Shown here: positions 45,020 to 56,635 of the stretch, piece by piece | How positions within the stretch are numbered: position 1 is the stretch's first letter | Layout: each line of letters opens with the position of its first letter | Assembly (NCBI GenBank): GCA_964017235.1 | Contig: OZ024927.1 | Location: forward strand, 26,307,160-26,371,159 | Length of the DNA stretch: 64,000 nt | Direction: 5' to 3' | Source of the DNA: Sabellastarte sp. h YS-2021 | Lineage: Eukaryota > Annelida > Polychaeta > Sabellida > Sabellidae | The notes under the pieces: generated by a model | Seen by the model: only the letters and a program-made list of their open reading frames with translations | Told to the model about the DNA's origin: nothing | The model's database searches: none | Program-made: the position numbers and the translations under genes

Positions 45020-48000
45020 GTATGACATTTTTGTGGTCATTTTCATGGCGATTTAGTAGTGGATTGTGTGGTACCTTTTCAGTAATGTCTTTTCAGTTCA
45101 CCTCAGTTTAATCCTGCACTCAGTAAAAATTAATGTCTATTTAGTGTTCCTGAACAAAGTTTTAGTTGTACAGAATCAAAATTATTATAATTTGATCTTT
45201 TTTTGTCATAAGAGAGCGAGGAAAGTAAAAGGCTTGAATGTACTCGTATCTTAATTTAAGGAATAAAATGACATAAGGATAAAAAATGTTAGTCATCACA
45301 TGATAGATAACGCAGAGAAATATTGACATTGAAATAATGATCTTGGGGACAAATATATTGTATTTGTGTATTGGATAAACAGAATAAAGTTCAGAAAGAG
45401 TAACAAAGATTAAATGTCTTCAGAACAGTAACAAAGATTATATATTTTCAGAACAACCCTGCAAAGTGCCCTTATGGCCTGTATGCTGAACAACTGTCTG
45501 GATCAGCTTTCACAGCGCCAAGAAACTCCAACAAAAGAAGGTGAACTACTGACATTTGTCTAAAATACTATCCATGTATCATAACTTCTCAACTAAGTTT
45601 GAATGAACACCTGTGTACAGCATATTTGAGTGTAATCAAACCAGACTGCTGTAGTGCTCAATCTCTGTGGTAATATGTTCTAACAAGGTGATTGTTACAA
45701 GATCACTAACTTTTTGGAAAGCTTTCATTGTTGACCACATACATGACAGGCAGTTAAGTAGTTTAAGGTGGAAAACGCACATACATAAAGAGATTGTAGT
45801 ATTTGTGGAACTTCTGAGTCTCAATGTAATCCAAACTGTGTACTAAGGAATAAACACCCCCAAAAATGAAATAGCTTCGTAATAATGCTAATGAGTTTAA
45901 AATTAAAGCTTAGTTTCACAGTTGTTGTCTTTTGTCATGTCTTTATGTACGACAATACCATATAGTGATCAATTTGATATCACATAGATAAAAAACAGCA
46001 TTTTCATATGATGTAATGGCATGCAGAGTGGCAGAGCAGTTATGGGAATGTCAAAAGCATTATTGATTTCAAATCAATGATTTGGGTCTCTTGATATTGT
46101 AAATATTTCTGCACAAACTTTAAATGGGTTGTACTGCACATTAAAAACAATTTTAATTTAACATAAAAATATACATGTACACATCAGTCACAAGGCAGTT
46201 GTATCTTTCATGCCTGTAGTATATATTTTGGGGTGTATGAAACTAGTTTAAGGAAAGTTAATATCCTTTCCATTACTACACAGATAAGGTGCATCACAGT
46301 GTATTCATTTGGCATTGCATTTACAGTCATGTTGGGGAGACTTATGTGATGGTTGAAACTAATTTTCATAAACTACAATACAAACTCTCCCAGTACAATA
46401 CAGCTTTACAAGGGATAGTACAATTTCACAGAGTATGTTTGCCAGATTATGTGGTGGTTCTCAGCAGTATAAACTAAAAGCTCTGTATTTAGAAATTTTC
46501 ACAGAGTATTATACAAATTTACAAGGTACAAATGATTTTGAGTAAGTACAAACATTCCATGGTTTCCATTCCATAGGAGAACCTAACAAAAATAACAAAA
46601 CACCACACTTAAGATACACATCCATATAAATGAATTCAAGTTGAAGGCCAGAGTTACTGTTCTATATCCTGTTCAACAGTTAAAAAGAGTTTAAACTGAT
46701 ACTTTAGTTCAGTGAACCACCTTAGTAATCTGTAACAATACAGTAAAATTTGATCAAAGAAAAGAAAGGGAAGATATATGTTGTAATAAGATGTTTACAT
46801 GTTGTGCTTTTAGCTGGCTGTACCGCATCCTTCCATCTGTTGTACACAAACCCTGGGAAAAAATCAAACAAGGATATTTGACAAATAACTTTGAGAACAC
46901 TGCTCCTGAGCCAAAACAGGTATAGATTGTATGAAATTTTTTTTTGGAATTGATGCCCGCTTTTCATCTTGTACCATTACCAGTTCACATTGGTTATGGT
47001 GTGTGTCAATTTGCAGATAAATGCACAATTTAGTTGTAAATAAGTGATTAGGTGTTTGGTAGAAACATGAAAGGGTTGCAGACTGAACCGCATATTCACA
47101 CTTCTGTTACACTTTTCACATCCTTTTATACATCCTTTTATATTTATATTGTTGGTACATTTCAGTTGTAGTTTGAACCCTTTAAGTATTCACAAAATTT
47201 TGTCATAAAGATTGTCTGTAATTATATAGCAATGGACATTCTAAAGTTGTAATCGAGTGTACTGCTTTGCAGGCACAAGGTCTTCCCAACACTGGGGAAC
47301 TCAATGTGGTCAACTAGCACAAAAACAAAAGGCCAAAAGGTGTTTTGGTCCCCTAGCGTGAGTGCAAAGCCATCAGAGACATGACTAGTGCACTAGAATT
47401 TACGAAAGTCTGGTGACACAAAGAAATTCTAACTCTGACACATCCGACAGCTGGTCTAGAACTCAGATGGTCACCTATCCAAGTACTAACATAGCCCATT
47501 GCTGCTTAACTTCAGAGAGCAGACTAATACTCATCCTGCTGTGCCAAATTTCATGAAAGTCTGGAGACAAAAAAAAAGTGATTCCTAGAAGCGCGAACTC
47601 TACCGAGGCTTGCACTTAAAAATGTAAAAAAAAGTCCATAGTCGAGGGAGACTCTAGGTCAGTAATCCAGGCTTGTGGGTATGAATGAGGGGGATGAGAG
47701 ATTGTAAGTTGGGAAACTTGAGTTGAAGAGGTTGGTCTTGAGATGCTAACTGAAAGATATTACCGAGGGACTGGATCTTAGATGAAGAAGAGAGTTCCAT
47801 AAGATGATGCTGAGTGGCTAAAAGAGGTATACAAATTTTTTGTGGGATTTGTTAACTTTATAGTCAAAGTAGCGAACTTGAAGGAACTTACATTTTATGG
47901 CAACTGTGTTTGGTATTTGTAGATGAGGTGTAATATGTATGGATGGAGTTTTTTCACTGAGGTATCCGGGTTATGTTTTATAGAATGTTGTATGCGATCA

Positions 48001-51000
48001 GCGAAATTTTGAACTGCCACCAGTGTTTTTACTGAGAACGGAGTTTTAATTAAGGGGCAATTTGTGACATTCCTTAGACCTTAGTGTGTCATTAAATGTC
48101 GGTGTTTTACATTTGCATTGGAATCCTCTTGAAATTTCCAAGATGTTTGACTCTTCCAATGTTCCCTAAAATTCAACTCTTGTGCTTTACAGCTGCGATG
48201 GAACCCTTTCGACATTCCCAAGCCCTCCTCTGGGCCTGTTGACTTTGTGGAGGGTCTTTCCACTGTTGCAGGGGCTGGGGATCCAAAGTCTAGAAATGGT
48301 GTGGCCACACATATCTACGCTTGTAACAGCTCCATGAAGGACAAGGTAAGAGCATATGTAGCAGTAACTGTTGAAGTGGGACATAAATCCCAAACTGTGA
48401 GCTTTAGAATGGAAGCTGCTTTGTGTTTGTTTCAAATGTTTATTTTACAACAATAGCAAAGGCTAAGAAGTTTGTGTTTTGAGCTGTTTCACTTTAATTT
48501 TGAGACCAAGGAAAAGGTTCACTACGGAGCTTTTCTTAACTTTATTTTTTTATTTTTTTTTTTTTTTTGTTTTTTTTTATTTGTCTGTAAACAATACATT
48601 TATCAATACGGATACAGCAATATTTTCAGTCAACAATTTGTAACTATACAAACAATACAAATAAGTGATATAGAACTATTGTAAAAGAAACATTAGAATT
48701 ACAAGGGACATGTTTTACTTGATCAAGGCATGTGGTTACTCACTCCATAATCAATTTCCAATTTTTCCATTTTAAGTCAAAAAGGGCCTTTTTATCTTGT
48801 AGGTTTGCCAAGAGCTTTTCTTCTGCATATGTTTGCTTGAACTGATACATTAGTCTGTCTAGACACAAAACGGTATTATTTTTAAAAGAGTCAAAAATAT
48901 ATTTTTTTGTCAGGATCAGCAAAATATTTATAGGGCTTCTATTCTGATCTGACAGTAAATATCCCAGCATAATATCCAGATTATTTAATGTTAACTGACA
49001 ATTTATTTTCTCTTTGACATACATTTTTATGTTTTCCCATAAAGTTACAGTAATAGGGCATTCGGTAAAAATATGCATTAATGTTTCTGGAGCATTGTTA
49101 CATTTTCTACAAAGTGAAGATGATGATGCTCCTATTTTGTTTAGATAATGATTTGTTCCTAATATCCTGTAGATTATCCTCAACTGGAACCACACTAGGC
49201 TATTATCATTTATTGTGTTAAAACATACTTTAAATATATCACTCCAAGTTGATTCATCTATATTGAGGTATAAATCTATATTCCATTTTAACTTCATTGA
49301 ATGATTATTTTTTTTGTAGTTATTGACGTACTTATAAAAATCTCTAGCTCCCTTATCAGATCGGTACAGAATCTTTATATGATTTGGTATATTTGGTCTA
49401 AAGACATTGTTGTGCTGAAAATTAGTTTCTTTCAGCAGCTGATTACAAATACCTTTGACTCTCAAGTAATGCAGAAAGTTGATATTTCTTAGATTATATA
49501 AATTTTTCATTGTATCTAGTGACCTAAATTGGCCATTATCATCTAAAACGTCTGAAATGGAGCAGATCCCTTTACTGTACCATTGAGAAATATAAAAAGT
49601 CTCATCTGACAATGCTTTATTGTACCATAAGGGGGTTGTCAGAATCTGTTCACTTGTGAGTAGCTGTTGATGTTTCAATATATCATATGCTGACTCAAAG
49701 ACATTATTCCAAAAATTATTTGTTATATTTTTATTTAATTCAACTATATATTCAGGACCCAATCCAGTGCACTTTTCTTGGAATTTTCCAAAGGTTGCTT
49801 GAAATAGCTTGTTCCATGGGGCATCCGTTTGCCGTAACAATTTTCTAAACCAAGTTGTTTTTAAACATTTTATAAAAAGTTTTACATTGACCATATTAAG
49901 TCCACCTGATTGCCCATCAAGGGTTACTATATTCCTATTTATTTTGTCAGGTTTATTTGACCATAAAAATTTGTAACATAAATCTTCAATTTTTTTTAAT
50001 AATTGTGGGGTAGGGTTTGGCAACCCCAAGAATAAGTGATTTAGTTTTGCCAAAATAAAAGTTTTCACAACTGTTACTTTCCCTATAGGTGTTAAATATC
50101 TCTTCTCCCAGATATTTATAAGATTCTTTATTTCACAAATCCTTTTGTCATAATTAATCTCCAACATATTCATAAGGTTGTTTGAGAATTTTATTCCCAG
50201 TAGGTCAAAATGTGTACATCCCCATAGAAGGCCTTTGTCCACTAATTTTTCTTTTGAATGCCTTTTTCTTCCAATCCAGACAACCCGAGTTGTTTCTTAA
50301 CTTTATTGACACAGGAGAAATAACCCTAACAAACGATATAATAACATCAATATATATGAAGTACAGATAACTATATCCATAGCTATCTTCCTGTCTTTAT
50401 TACCCAACATAATATTTACCTCACGTGATATTCACATCAGAGCTAAAAACCCATCATTTAAATATTTTCCATTAAGTCATAAACAGTGTTTAACACTTGA
50501 ATCAGTATGTCACAATATCTGATACAGGGCAATTATGTAACTCTTGAACTCTAGATACACATAGAGAACAACCTAATATCCTCTTTGTTTTTTTTGTTTT
50601 TTTTTATGATATCAGCAGTTTTGCAAATATTGTCAAAATATCTCCACATCATGTGACTCATATTTTGCAACTTTTACAAGAAAATCATGTAAAATTTGGC
50701 TATAATTGTGGAAAAAAAGAATACTCGTTAAATAGTATAGAAATGGTGAAGAACACACCAGCGTAAAATTGACTACTTATTCAAGTCTTTATATTTTTCT
50801 TGACAATTTACAACTTGTGTTTTTCCAGGCACTTTACAACTCAGATGGAGACTTTCTGATTGTCCCTGAGAAAGGGACCCTGTACATCACCACTGAGTTT
50901 GGTCTCATGGAGGTGGCGCCACAAGAGATCTGTGTCATCCAACAGGGCATGCGCTTCAGCGTGGATGTACAGGGCGAGAGCAGGGGATATGTACTAGAGG

Positions 51001-53835
51001 TGTACGATGCCCACTTCGTACTACCAGACCTTGGACCCATTGGTAAGTGTGACAGGGGACATGTGTACAGGTAGTGTACAATACACACTTCATACTACCA
51101 GACCTTGGACCCATTGGTAAGTGTGACAGGGGATATGTGGACAGGTAGTGTACAATACACACTTCATACTACCAGACCTTGGACCCATTGGTAAGTGTGA
51201 CAGGGGATATGTGGACAGGTAGTGTACAATACACACTTCATACTACCAGACCTTGGACCCATTGGTAAGTGTGACAGGGGATATGTGGACAGGTAGTGTA
51301 CAATACACACTTCACACTGCCAGACCTTGGTAAGTCGAATGGGACTGACAACATTCTTGTCTATGGAGTGTGCAGTTTTTGTGTTGTCTAATTTTTACCT
51401 TCTTTTTATTGCATGTTCTTCCGAAACACTGATAGGTTCTGAAATAGTTGCATTTATGGTGGATGATAATGTAATTATTTTAATGTTAAACTGAATTCTA
51501 TTGCCAATTCCAACCAGGTGCCAATGGACTTGCCAATCCACGTGACTTTCTGATTCCCAAGGCATGTTTTGAGGACAGAGAAGTGAAGGAATTTCAGATC
51601 ATCAGCAAATACCAGGGGGGACTCTTTATGGCAAAACAGGTAGACAATTTTGGGATAATGTTTGTGCTCTTAATTTTATATTTTTGATTGGAAATAATGT
51701 TTGGGAGTTCTTCATGAGAAAACTGGTAGTTTGGATATTTCAGTAGAAAAAGCCCATAAAATTGCAATTTGCAAACTTTATTTCTTCCGGTACAGTGCAC
51801 CAAAATAACAATAATAATTATTGCATTATTAGTACTAAAATATGTCTTGAAAACCAGGTTACGAACATTAAATTTTCTTTGCACATGCCTGTTGAATTGG
51901 CTGTTACGTCCCAGCTCTGTTGTGTTATTTTATTCTTTATTGTGGTTAAACATTAAAACTTAATTGTTTTGTTAAGTAAATCTTTCTTGGTTCTGATTCC
52001 AGTATCAAACCGCATGTTACATATAAAACCCTCATTGTTGATTTGTGTGTACAGGATCACAGTTGTTTTGATGTGGTGGCCTGGCATGGTAATTACACTC
52101 CCTATAAGTATGACCTCAGGAACTTCATGGTCATCAATGCTGTGGCTTTTGATCATGCGGTATGTTTATGTAAAAATATAAATTTAGAAAAAATTGTCAG
52201 TGCATTAAGTTGTGGGTTTGGTTTATAATTCATTTAGTGTGTTGGTTAGCTGGCATTTCATGTATCTTGGCAATTCATGTGGAAAGGTGAAATCTATTTC
52301 AAATATGTCCATAATTAAAATGGTGGGATATCTTGAAATACTAAAGACCAGCCTACTATTGACGAAAAAGTCTCTTTTTTATGATTTTTTTTTTTTTTTT
52401 TTGATAAAAAATTTAGAGTTAAAGGTGTTACTGATGATCTTTTGAACCAGATATAATAGAGCTCAAGTGAATGTCTTTTTTAAACATAACAGTCATTCGG
52501 AACGTCTGCATTGTAATGTTAACCATTATGCTTCTTTTCCCACTGTAGACATCTCGCTTGAATATTGCTTGCTTGATGTAATACTGTTTGGAAATGGTCA
52601 TCTTACAGGCCTTAATTTTGTGATATTTTTCCCCAATTTTGTTTCCATATTATATGTTTTTAGGACTTAACTATTTTCACAATTGTTTTGGAAATATTAA
52701 CAAATGGTCTTTGTATTTTTAAAACTTTTCACTGATTGTGGATCTGTATGACCTGTTTTCAGGACCCGTCCATATTCACAGTGCTCACGTGCCAGTCTGT
52801 CAGACCTGGGGTGGCAATTGCAGATTTTGTGATATTTCCGCCACGTTGGGGAGTGGCAGACCACACCTTCAGACCCCCGTACTACCACAGTAAGTGTGTA
52901 AAGAAGAAAGAAATAGCAGATGATTTTACAGGAAAATTGTACATGGATATTGACCTCTTTCTATGTAAATTGTATAGTGAGCAATTCCTCAGTGTTTCTC
53001 GTGCTTTAGTTTCCCATTGACACATTGAATGGATCATATATTATAACGGGTAATTAAGGAGATTGATGAAAGTATGGCTTACCTTGTCAACACTGTAACA
53101 CTGCACTGTAACTGGTATTAGTACACATCAGTTAAGGTAAAAGATAAGATTTCAATTGATGGTGTTTGAAGTTTGAGGTGAATATGTTAGACATTGCCAA
53201 ACTTCTATCACCCAAATCATTCTATTTGGTTCCTTTAGCTTCTGTATTAGTGTGTCTGTCAACTCCCAAGGTAGGGTAGGATTTGTTTAAGTACATAGGT
53301 TTGATCATATGAAAGGGAGAGTTTGGGTTCTACTGTGAACTATTTCGGGGAACTGTATGAGCGAGTACATGAGTCTGGTCACATGGAAGGGGGGATTTGT
53401 GTTCTTCTTTGTACTACTGTTTCAGGGAACTGTATGAGTGAATACATAATACTGGTCACACGGAGGGGAGAGGGGGTGTTCCACTGTGTATAACTTTTCA
53501 GGGAATTGTATGGGTGAATACATTAAAACTGATCACATGGAAGGGCAAGGATTTGTGTTCCACTGTGTACTACTTTTTAGGGAACTGTTTGGGTGAATAC
53601 ATAAAACTGGTCACATGGATGGGTGAGGGTTTGTGTTCCATTGTGTACTACTTTTCAGGGAACTGTATGAGTGAATACATGGGTCTGATCACGGGAAACT
53701 ATGAAGCAAAGGAGGATGGTTTCCGACCAGGAGGAGCCAGTCTCCACAGTATGATGACTCCTCATGGTCCTGACGCCATATGTTTTGAAAAAGCTAGCAA
53801 TGTGACAAAGTTTGAGCCTGAGAGGGTTGCTGATG
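44954..53835 (+). CDS. HGD: homogentisate 1,2-dioxygenase (internal exons; 5' and 3' ends missing)
   Basis: The cytosolic Fe(II) enzyme opens the ring of homogentisate to maleylacetoacetate in phenylalanine/tyrosine breakdown. Nine exons (called 2-10) give about 387 residues of a protein near 445 long in animals: 44954-45019, 45452-45540, 46814-46919, 48193-48345, 50829-51042, 51518-51639, 52055-52159, 52763-52889, 53659-53835. All borders are GT-AG and the phases match, with no stop or frameshift, so the gene looks functional. Iron ligands are present: His in RPPYYH (exon 9), Glu in NCMSEYMG and His in MTPHGPDA (exon 10), plus the substrate-side His of [11 protein letters not shown] (exon 8). 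The initiator exon (a few residues) and the last 50-60 residues (after ERVADG) are not found between 53,836 and 64,000. They probably lie beyond the repeats. Confidence 0.95.
45452..45540 (+). CDS. HGD: HGD exon 3
   Basis: 89 bases. [19 protein letters not shown] is the HGD family signature near the N-terminus. Ends in phase 2 (AG|gtgaac), completed by C in exon 4. Confidence 0.95.
46814..46919 (+). CDS. HGD: HGD exon 4
   Basis: 106 bases. [14 protein letters not shown] follows the split serine codon; it ends ...APEPKQ in phase 0. Acceptor 'gtgcttttag', donor 'CAG|gtatag'. Confidence 0.95.
47405..47585 (-). ncRNA. 5S rRNA-like sequence (SINE head or pseudogene)
   Basis: In HGD intron 4. On the minus strand, about 47,545-47,467 follows the animal 5S rRNA pattern, with 'gttagtacttggat' and 'gaagttaagcagc', the internal promoter region. 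About 20% or more of the positions differ from a functional 5S gene. Direct repeats of 'gaaagtctgg(t/a)gacaca'-type sequence flank it (about 47,404 and 47,555), suggesting insertion. Either a 5S-derived SINE or an isolated 5S pseudogene. Confidence 0.7.
47586..48192. other. HGD intron 4, rest
   Basis: Unannotated. About 47,680-47,930 has a mixed composition that might be a degraded LINE remnant, but I cannot identify it. Confidence 0.3.
48193..48345 (+). CDS. HGD: HGD exon 5
   Basis: 51 codons in phase 0. [11 protein letters not shown] through [16 protein letters not shown] to [12 protein letters not shown]. Acceptor 'tgctttacag', donor 'AAG|gtaaga'. Confidence 0.95.
48547..50292 (-). mobile_element. 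L1/Tx1-like LINE in HGD intron 5
   Basis: Antisense to HGD. Poly-A tail as a T-rich run at 48,547-48,580. Perfect 15-bp target duplication tttcttaactttatt at 48,532-48,546 and 50,293-50,307. 5'-truncated within the RT palm. Same family as the LINE at 10,137-12,488. Confidence 0.93.
48740..50242 (-). pseudogene. L1/Tx1-like RT, C-terminal 500 residues
   Basis: One open frame, but truncated: the endonuclease, RT fingers and YxDD are all missing. It starts at the thumb ([20 protein letters not shown]), continues [20 protein letters not shown] and ends with the zinc-binding [18 protein letters not shown]. The long intact frame, despite truncation, implies a fairly recent insertion. It cannot act as an RT. 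Confidence 0.9.
50829..51042 (+). CDS. HGD: HGD exon 6
   Basis: 214 bases. [20 protein letters not shown] through the cupin-fold core to LPDLGPI plus one base. Its last 44 or so bases and the first 30 bases of the intron are tandemly copied downstream. Confidence 0.95.
51043..51335 (+). repeat. 74-bp minisatellite built from HGD exon 6 end and its splice donor
   Basis: Three further full copies and one partial follow the exon. The unit is the last ~44 coding bases of exon 6 plus 30 intronic bases. GGTAAGTGTGACAGGGG recurs with donor GT at 51,043 (real), 51,117, 51,191 and 51,265. A shortened copy has GTAAGT at 51,330. Confidence 0.95.
51518..51639 (+). CDS. HGD: HGD exon 7
   Basis: 122 bases; completes the split glycine, then [13 protein letters not shown] to GGLFMAKQ. 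Acceptor 'attccaaccag'. Confidence 0.95.
52055..52159 (+). CDS. HGD: HGD exon 8
   Basis: 35 codons in phase 0, [19 protein letters not shown] to AVAFDHA. Contains the conserved active-site-region histidine of AWHGNY. Confidence 0.95.
52763..52889 (+). CDS. HGD: HGD exon 9
   Basis: 127 bases, [16 protein letters not shown] to RPPYYH plus one base. The terminal histidine is an iron ligand in the family. Confidence 0.95.
53340..53658 (+). repeat. ~78-bp minisatellite built from the HGD exon 10 acceptor
   Basis: The sequence 'cttttcag|ggaactgtatgag' of the true acceptor recurs upstream. The AAC codon falls at 53,351, 53,428, 53,504, 53,583 and 53,661 (real), a spacing of 76-79. The oldest copy has lost the AG ('cggggaactg'); the others keep CAG or TAG. 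Confidence 0.95.
53659..53835 (+). CDS. HGD: HGD exon 10
   Basis: 177 bases. Completes the split arginine, then [20 protein letters not shown] to FEPERVAD plus one base (donor G|gtaagg). Carries the Glu and His iron ligands. The acceptor region is the last of several tandem copies. Confidence 0.95.
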
Positions 53836-53907
53836 GTAAGGAGAAAAATAAAATTTTATCACAGAGAAAGTTTGCCACTGTATGTGAAATTTAAAACTGG
53901 AATGGTA

Positions 53908-54020
53908 ATTAAGCGGCCCGTCAGGGACGCTTATTTGTTTTTGTTGGTTCACTCGATTTTATTAGTGTTTTTGTTAAGTTTTTAGTTGAACCACAATCAG
54001 TAATTTTAAACAATAGTTCT
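53908..54020 (+). mobile_element. R-family 5' tip fragment
   Basis: 'taattaagcggcccgtcagg' followed by GACGCTTATTT resembles the R1 5' hairpin. No array or CTAG end follows, so it is a fragment. It lies in the presumed HGD intron 10. Confidence 0.5.
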
Positions 54021-54175
54021 TAAGCATCTTAGTCCACTGCATTCAATTAGTGTTTTATACTTAAGTCTGATATCAATGACATTTTGAACAGAAATGTCTG
54101 TGCTCAATGTACCCTTACACTTGAGACCTCTTCTCCGAGAACATTCCCAAAGAATGTAGGATATACAGAATCCGG

Positions 54176-54262
54176 GGGAAAAATGCCTCCTGGACAAAAT
54201 GCCTCCTGGAAAAAATGCCTCCTGGATATTTTGTGACTAGGAAAAAAAGGCTCCTGAGAAAA
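54176..54262 (+). repeat. short tandem repeat, ~17-bp unit
   Basis: Three to four copies of 'aaaaaatgcctcctgga' and a diverged one ('aaaaaaaggctcctgag'). Confidence 0.8.
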
Positions 54263-54272
54263 AAAAAGTTAT

Positions 54273-56291
54273 TATATCCCCAGACGAAAGTCGGGGATAT
54301 ATTGGATTCAGGTCCGTCGCGCCGCCGCCGCCGTAGAAATTTCCTTGTGGACGCGATAACTCGAAAACAGATTAATATTCTTTTTCAAGCTTGGTACACA
54401 TGTTAAGGATGCCCAAAGGAAGATCCCTATTTTAAGGTGACCTTAAACTCCCAATAATAAAGAACTTATGGCCACCTTAAGGTCAGAAATTGCACTTTTG
54501 ACCACTTAGAGCCCTCTAGGTCACAAACTATGAGGCGTATCTGGCTTAAATTTTACCTGAGAACACATTAATATATTCTTAGTACATGTGCCGAAAATCA
54601 AGACTTTAAGTTGAGGAGAAAATTGTGTTTGGGGCCCATAAAGACCCCACTTAGGACTTTTTTTCCTAGATTTTTAACATATTTTGCCCTATAATTTGGA
54701 AGTGGTAATTCTGATGAGTCTCAAACTGCTCTAGGTGTAACTCTTATATGTAATCCTTGTCTGTGAAAAATTTAAAGGCTGTAGGTTTACCTGTTAGGCC
54801 GACTTGAGGTCTCAAAATTGCCCACAGAGACCCAATTTATGGACTTTTTGCCACCTTCAAGCACTGTAGCTTTCAAACAATGTCTCTCATCTAAGTGAAA
54901 TATCATCTGAGAATATATCAATATGTTTTTCTTGTATGTACTCCAAAATTTAAGCCTTTAATAGACATTTAACCCATGTATGAGGACCATAAATCCCCAC
55001 CCGAGTGACCCTTTTTAGACATTTTTCACATATTTTGCCCTGTAACTTGGAAATGGTAAGTCTCAGAAGTTTCAAACTGTATTAGATACATATTCTAGGT
55101 GTAATCTTAGAATGTGACAAATTTGAAGTCTGAAGCTCTAATTTGAAGGCCACATTGAGGTCTCTGACGGGCTCCCAAAGACCCAGTATTTGGACTTTTT
55201 GCCACCTTTAAGCCCTGTGACTGTTAAACTATGTGACTGATAGGGCTGAAATCTCATCTGGGGATACATTATTATGTTCTTTTTACATGTGCCAAAAATC
55301 ATGGCTTCAAGTAGACATTTAAACTGTGTATGAGGACCATAAACACCCACCCGAGTGATCCTTTTAAGACATTTTTCACATATTTTGCTCTGTAACTTGG
55401 AAATGGTAAGTTTGAGAAGTTTCAAACTTTATTAGATATATATTCTATGTATAATCTTAGTATGTGACAGATTATAAATCTGAAGCTTTAATTTGAAGGC
55501 CACATCGAGATCTCTAAAAGGCCCACAGGACTTTTTGCCACCTTTAAGCCCTGTGACTGTTAAACTATGTGATTGATTGAGCTGAAATCCCATCTGGGAA
55601 TGCATTATTATGTCCTTTCTACATGTGCCGAAAATCAAGGCTTTTAGTAGACATTTAACCTGTGTATGAGGGCCATAAACACTCACCCAAGTGACCTTTT
55701 TTGACATTTTTTTCCGTATTTTGCCCTGTTATTTGGAAATGCTTAGTGTGACAAGTCTTAAACTGTATTATATATAATTTTTGTTTGTTATGTTTGTCCT
55801 CCAAAAAGTTTCAGCTCTGTAGTTTAATTGCTAAGGTCTCTTTAACAATTGTAAAATGCCCACAGAGACCCAGTTTATGGATATTATACCACTTTAAAGC
55901 CCTGTAACTGTTGAACTATGTGGGTCATAGAGCTGAAATCTTTGAATTTTTCAAAGGAAGTGCCTGTCTATTTAAATTTTATTAATAATGTTATGGCTAT
56001 CTTAGGCTTTTAAGTACTTATTTTTGTGTGTTATCTCTCTGCTTGCTGAGTTTTTAACTTTTTAAAATGAAACTGGTTAAACATATTCAAGTAGGCAAAA
56101 TGGACACTGTTATTTTCTGGTGAGCTATAAGTCCAATATTAATGAAATTATAGCCTTATGTAGTAAAAATAGGGGATTTTTAACCCTCAACTAGCCCAGT
56201 TTTATTCAGTTTGCCTCAGTTAATTTTGACACAGTTCCTACAGTTACTAACTCATTGCAGTTGATAATCACATTCTTAAAATTCTCAATTC
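54273..56291 (+). mobile_element. array element P2, 3'-truncated
   Basis: Starts with the same TATATCCCCAGAC palindrome and GCC run as P1. It has about five monomers of ~330 bp and part of the unique segment, and loses homology at 'attctcaattct' (about 56,291). The 3' hairpin and CTAG end are missing. Confidence 0.75.
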
Positions 56292-56394
56292 TGAATTATT
56301 ATTATAAATCTGTTCTTGTGGTTTGATAATTTATATTTAATTCTGGAGGTATATAATTTTCCTGTTGGACATTTCTTTTTCATTGCGTTAATAC

Positions 56395-56635
56395 ATCTTA
56401 CCTAACAGACGATAGCTATTGTCCGGCGCCAGCCGGTCCCGCCAAACGCCAGAAAAAAGACGTCCTGAGTTTCACCTCCGGCCGGACCGGCACACTCCAA
56501 TCCACGCGCCAGGTGGCCTAGTTCCTGCTTTATTCGCCAGAGGGACGTGACGTCATAGCATCTTTTTCGTTTGGCGCGAGATTTGAAGTTGTGTTTTCTC
56601 TAAAACTTTCTATTTTGTGGATAATTATATCCCCA
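56395..56635 (+). mobile_element. DIRS 3 left terminal repeat and leader (first part)
   Basis: Contains 'ccggtcccgccaaacgccag' and a tgacgtca-like site, shared in inverse orientation with the DIRS tail at 43,930-44,150. P3 begins at 56,636. After P3 the sequence runs straight into the gag leader at 61,545. This is therefore probably the separated 5' end of DIRS 3. Confidence 0.55.

Noticed and set aside
50834..51162. Minus-strand repeated open frames
   Set aside because: Shadow of HGD exon 6 and its 74-bp repeat.
53514..53894. Independent 126-codon gene
   Set aside because: It is the exon 10 minisatellite reading in frame into HGD exon 10.
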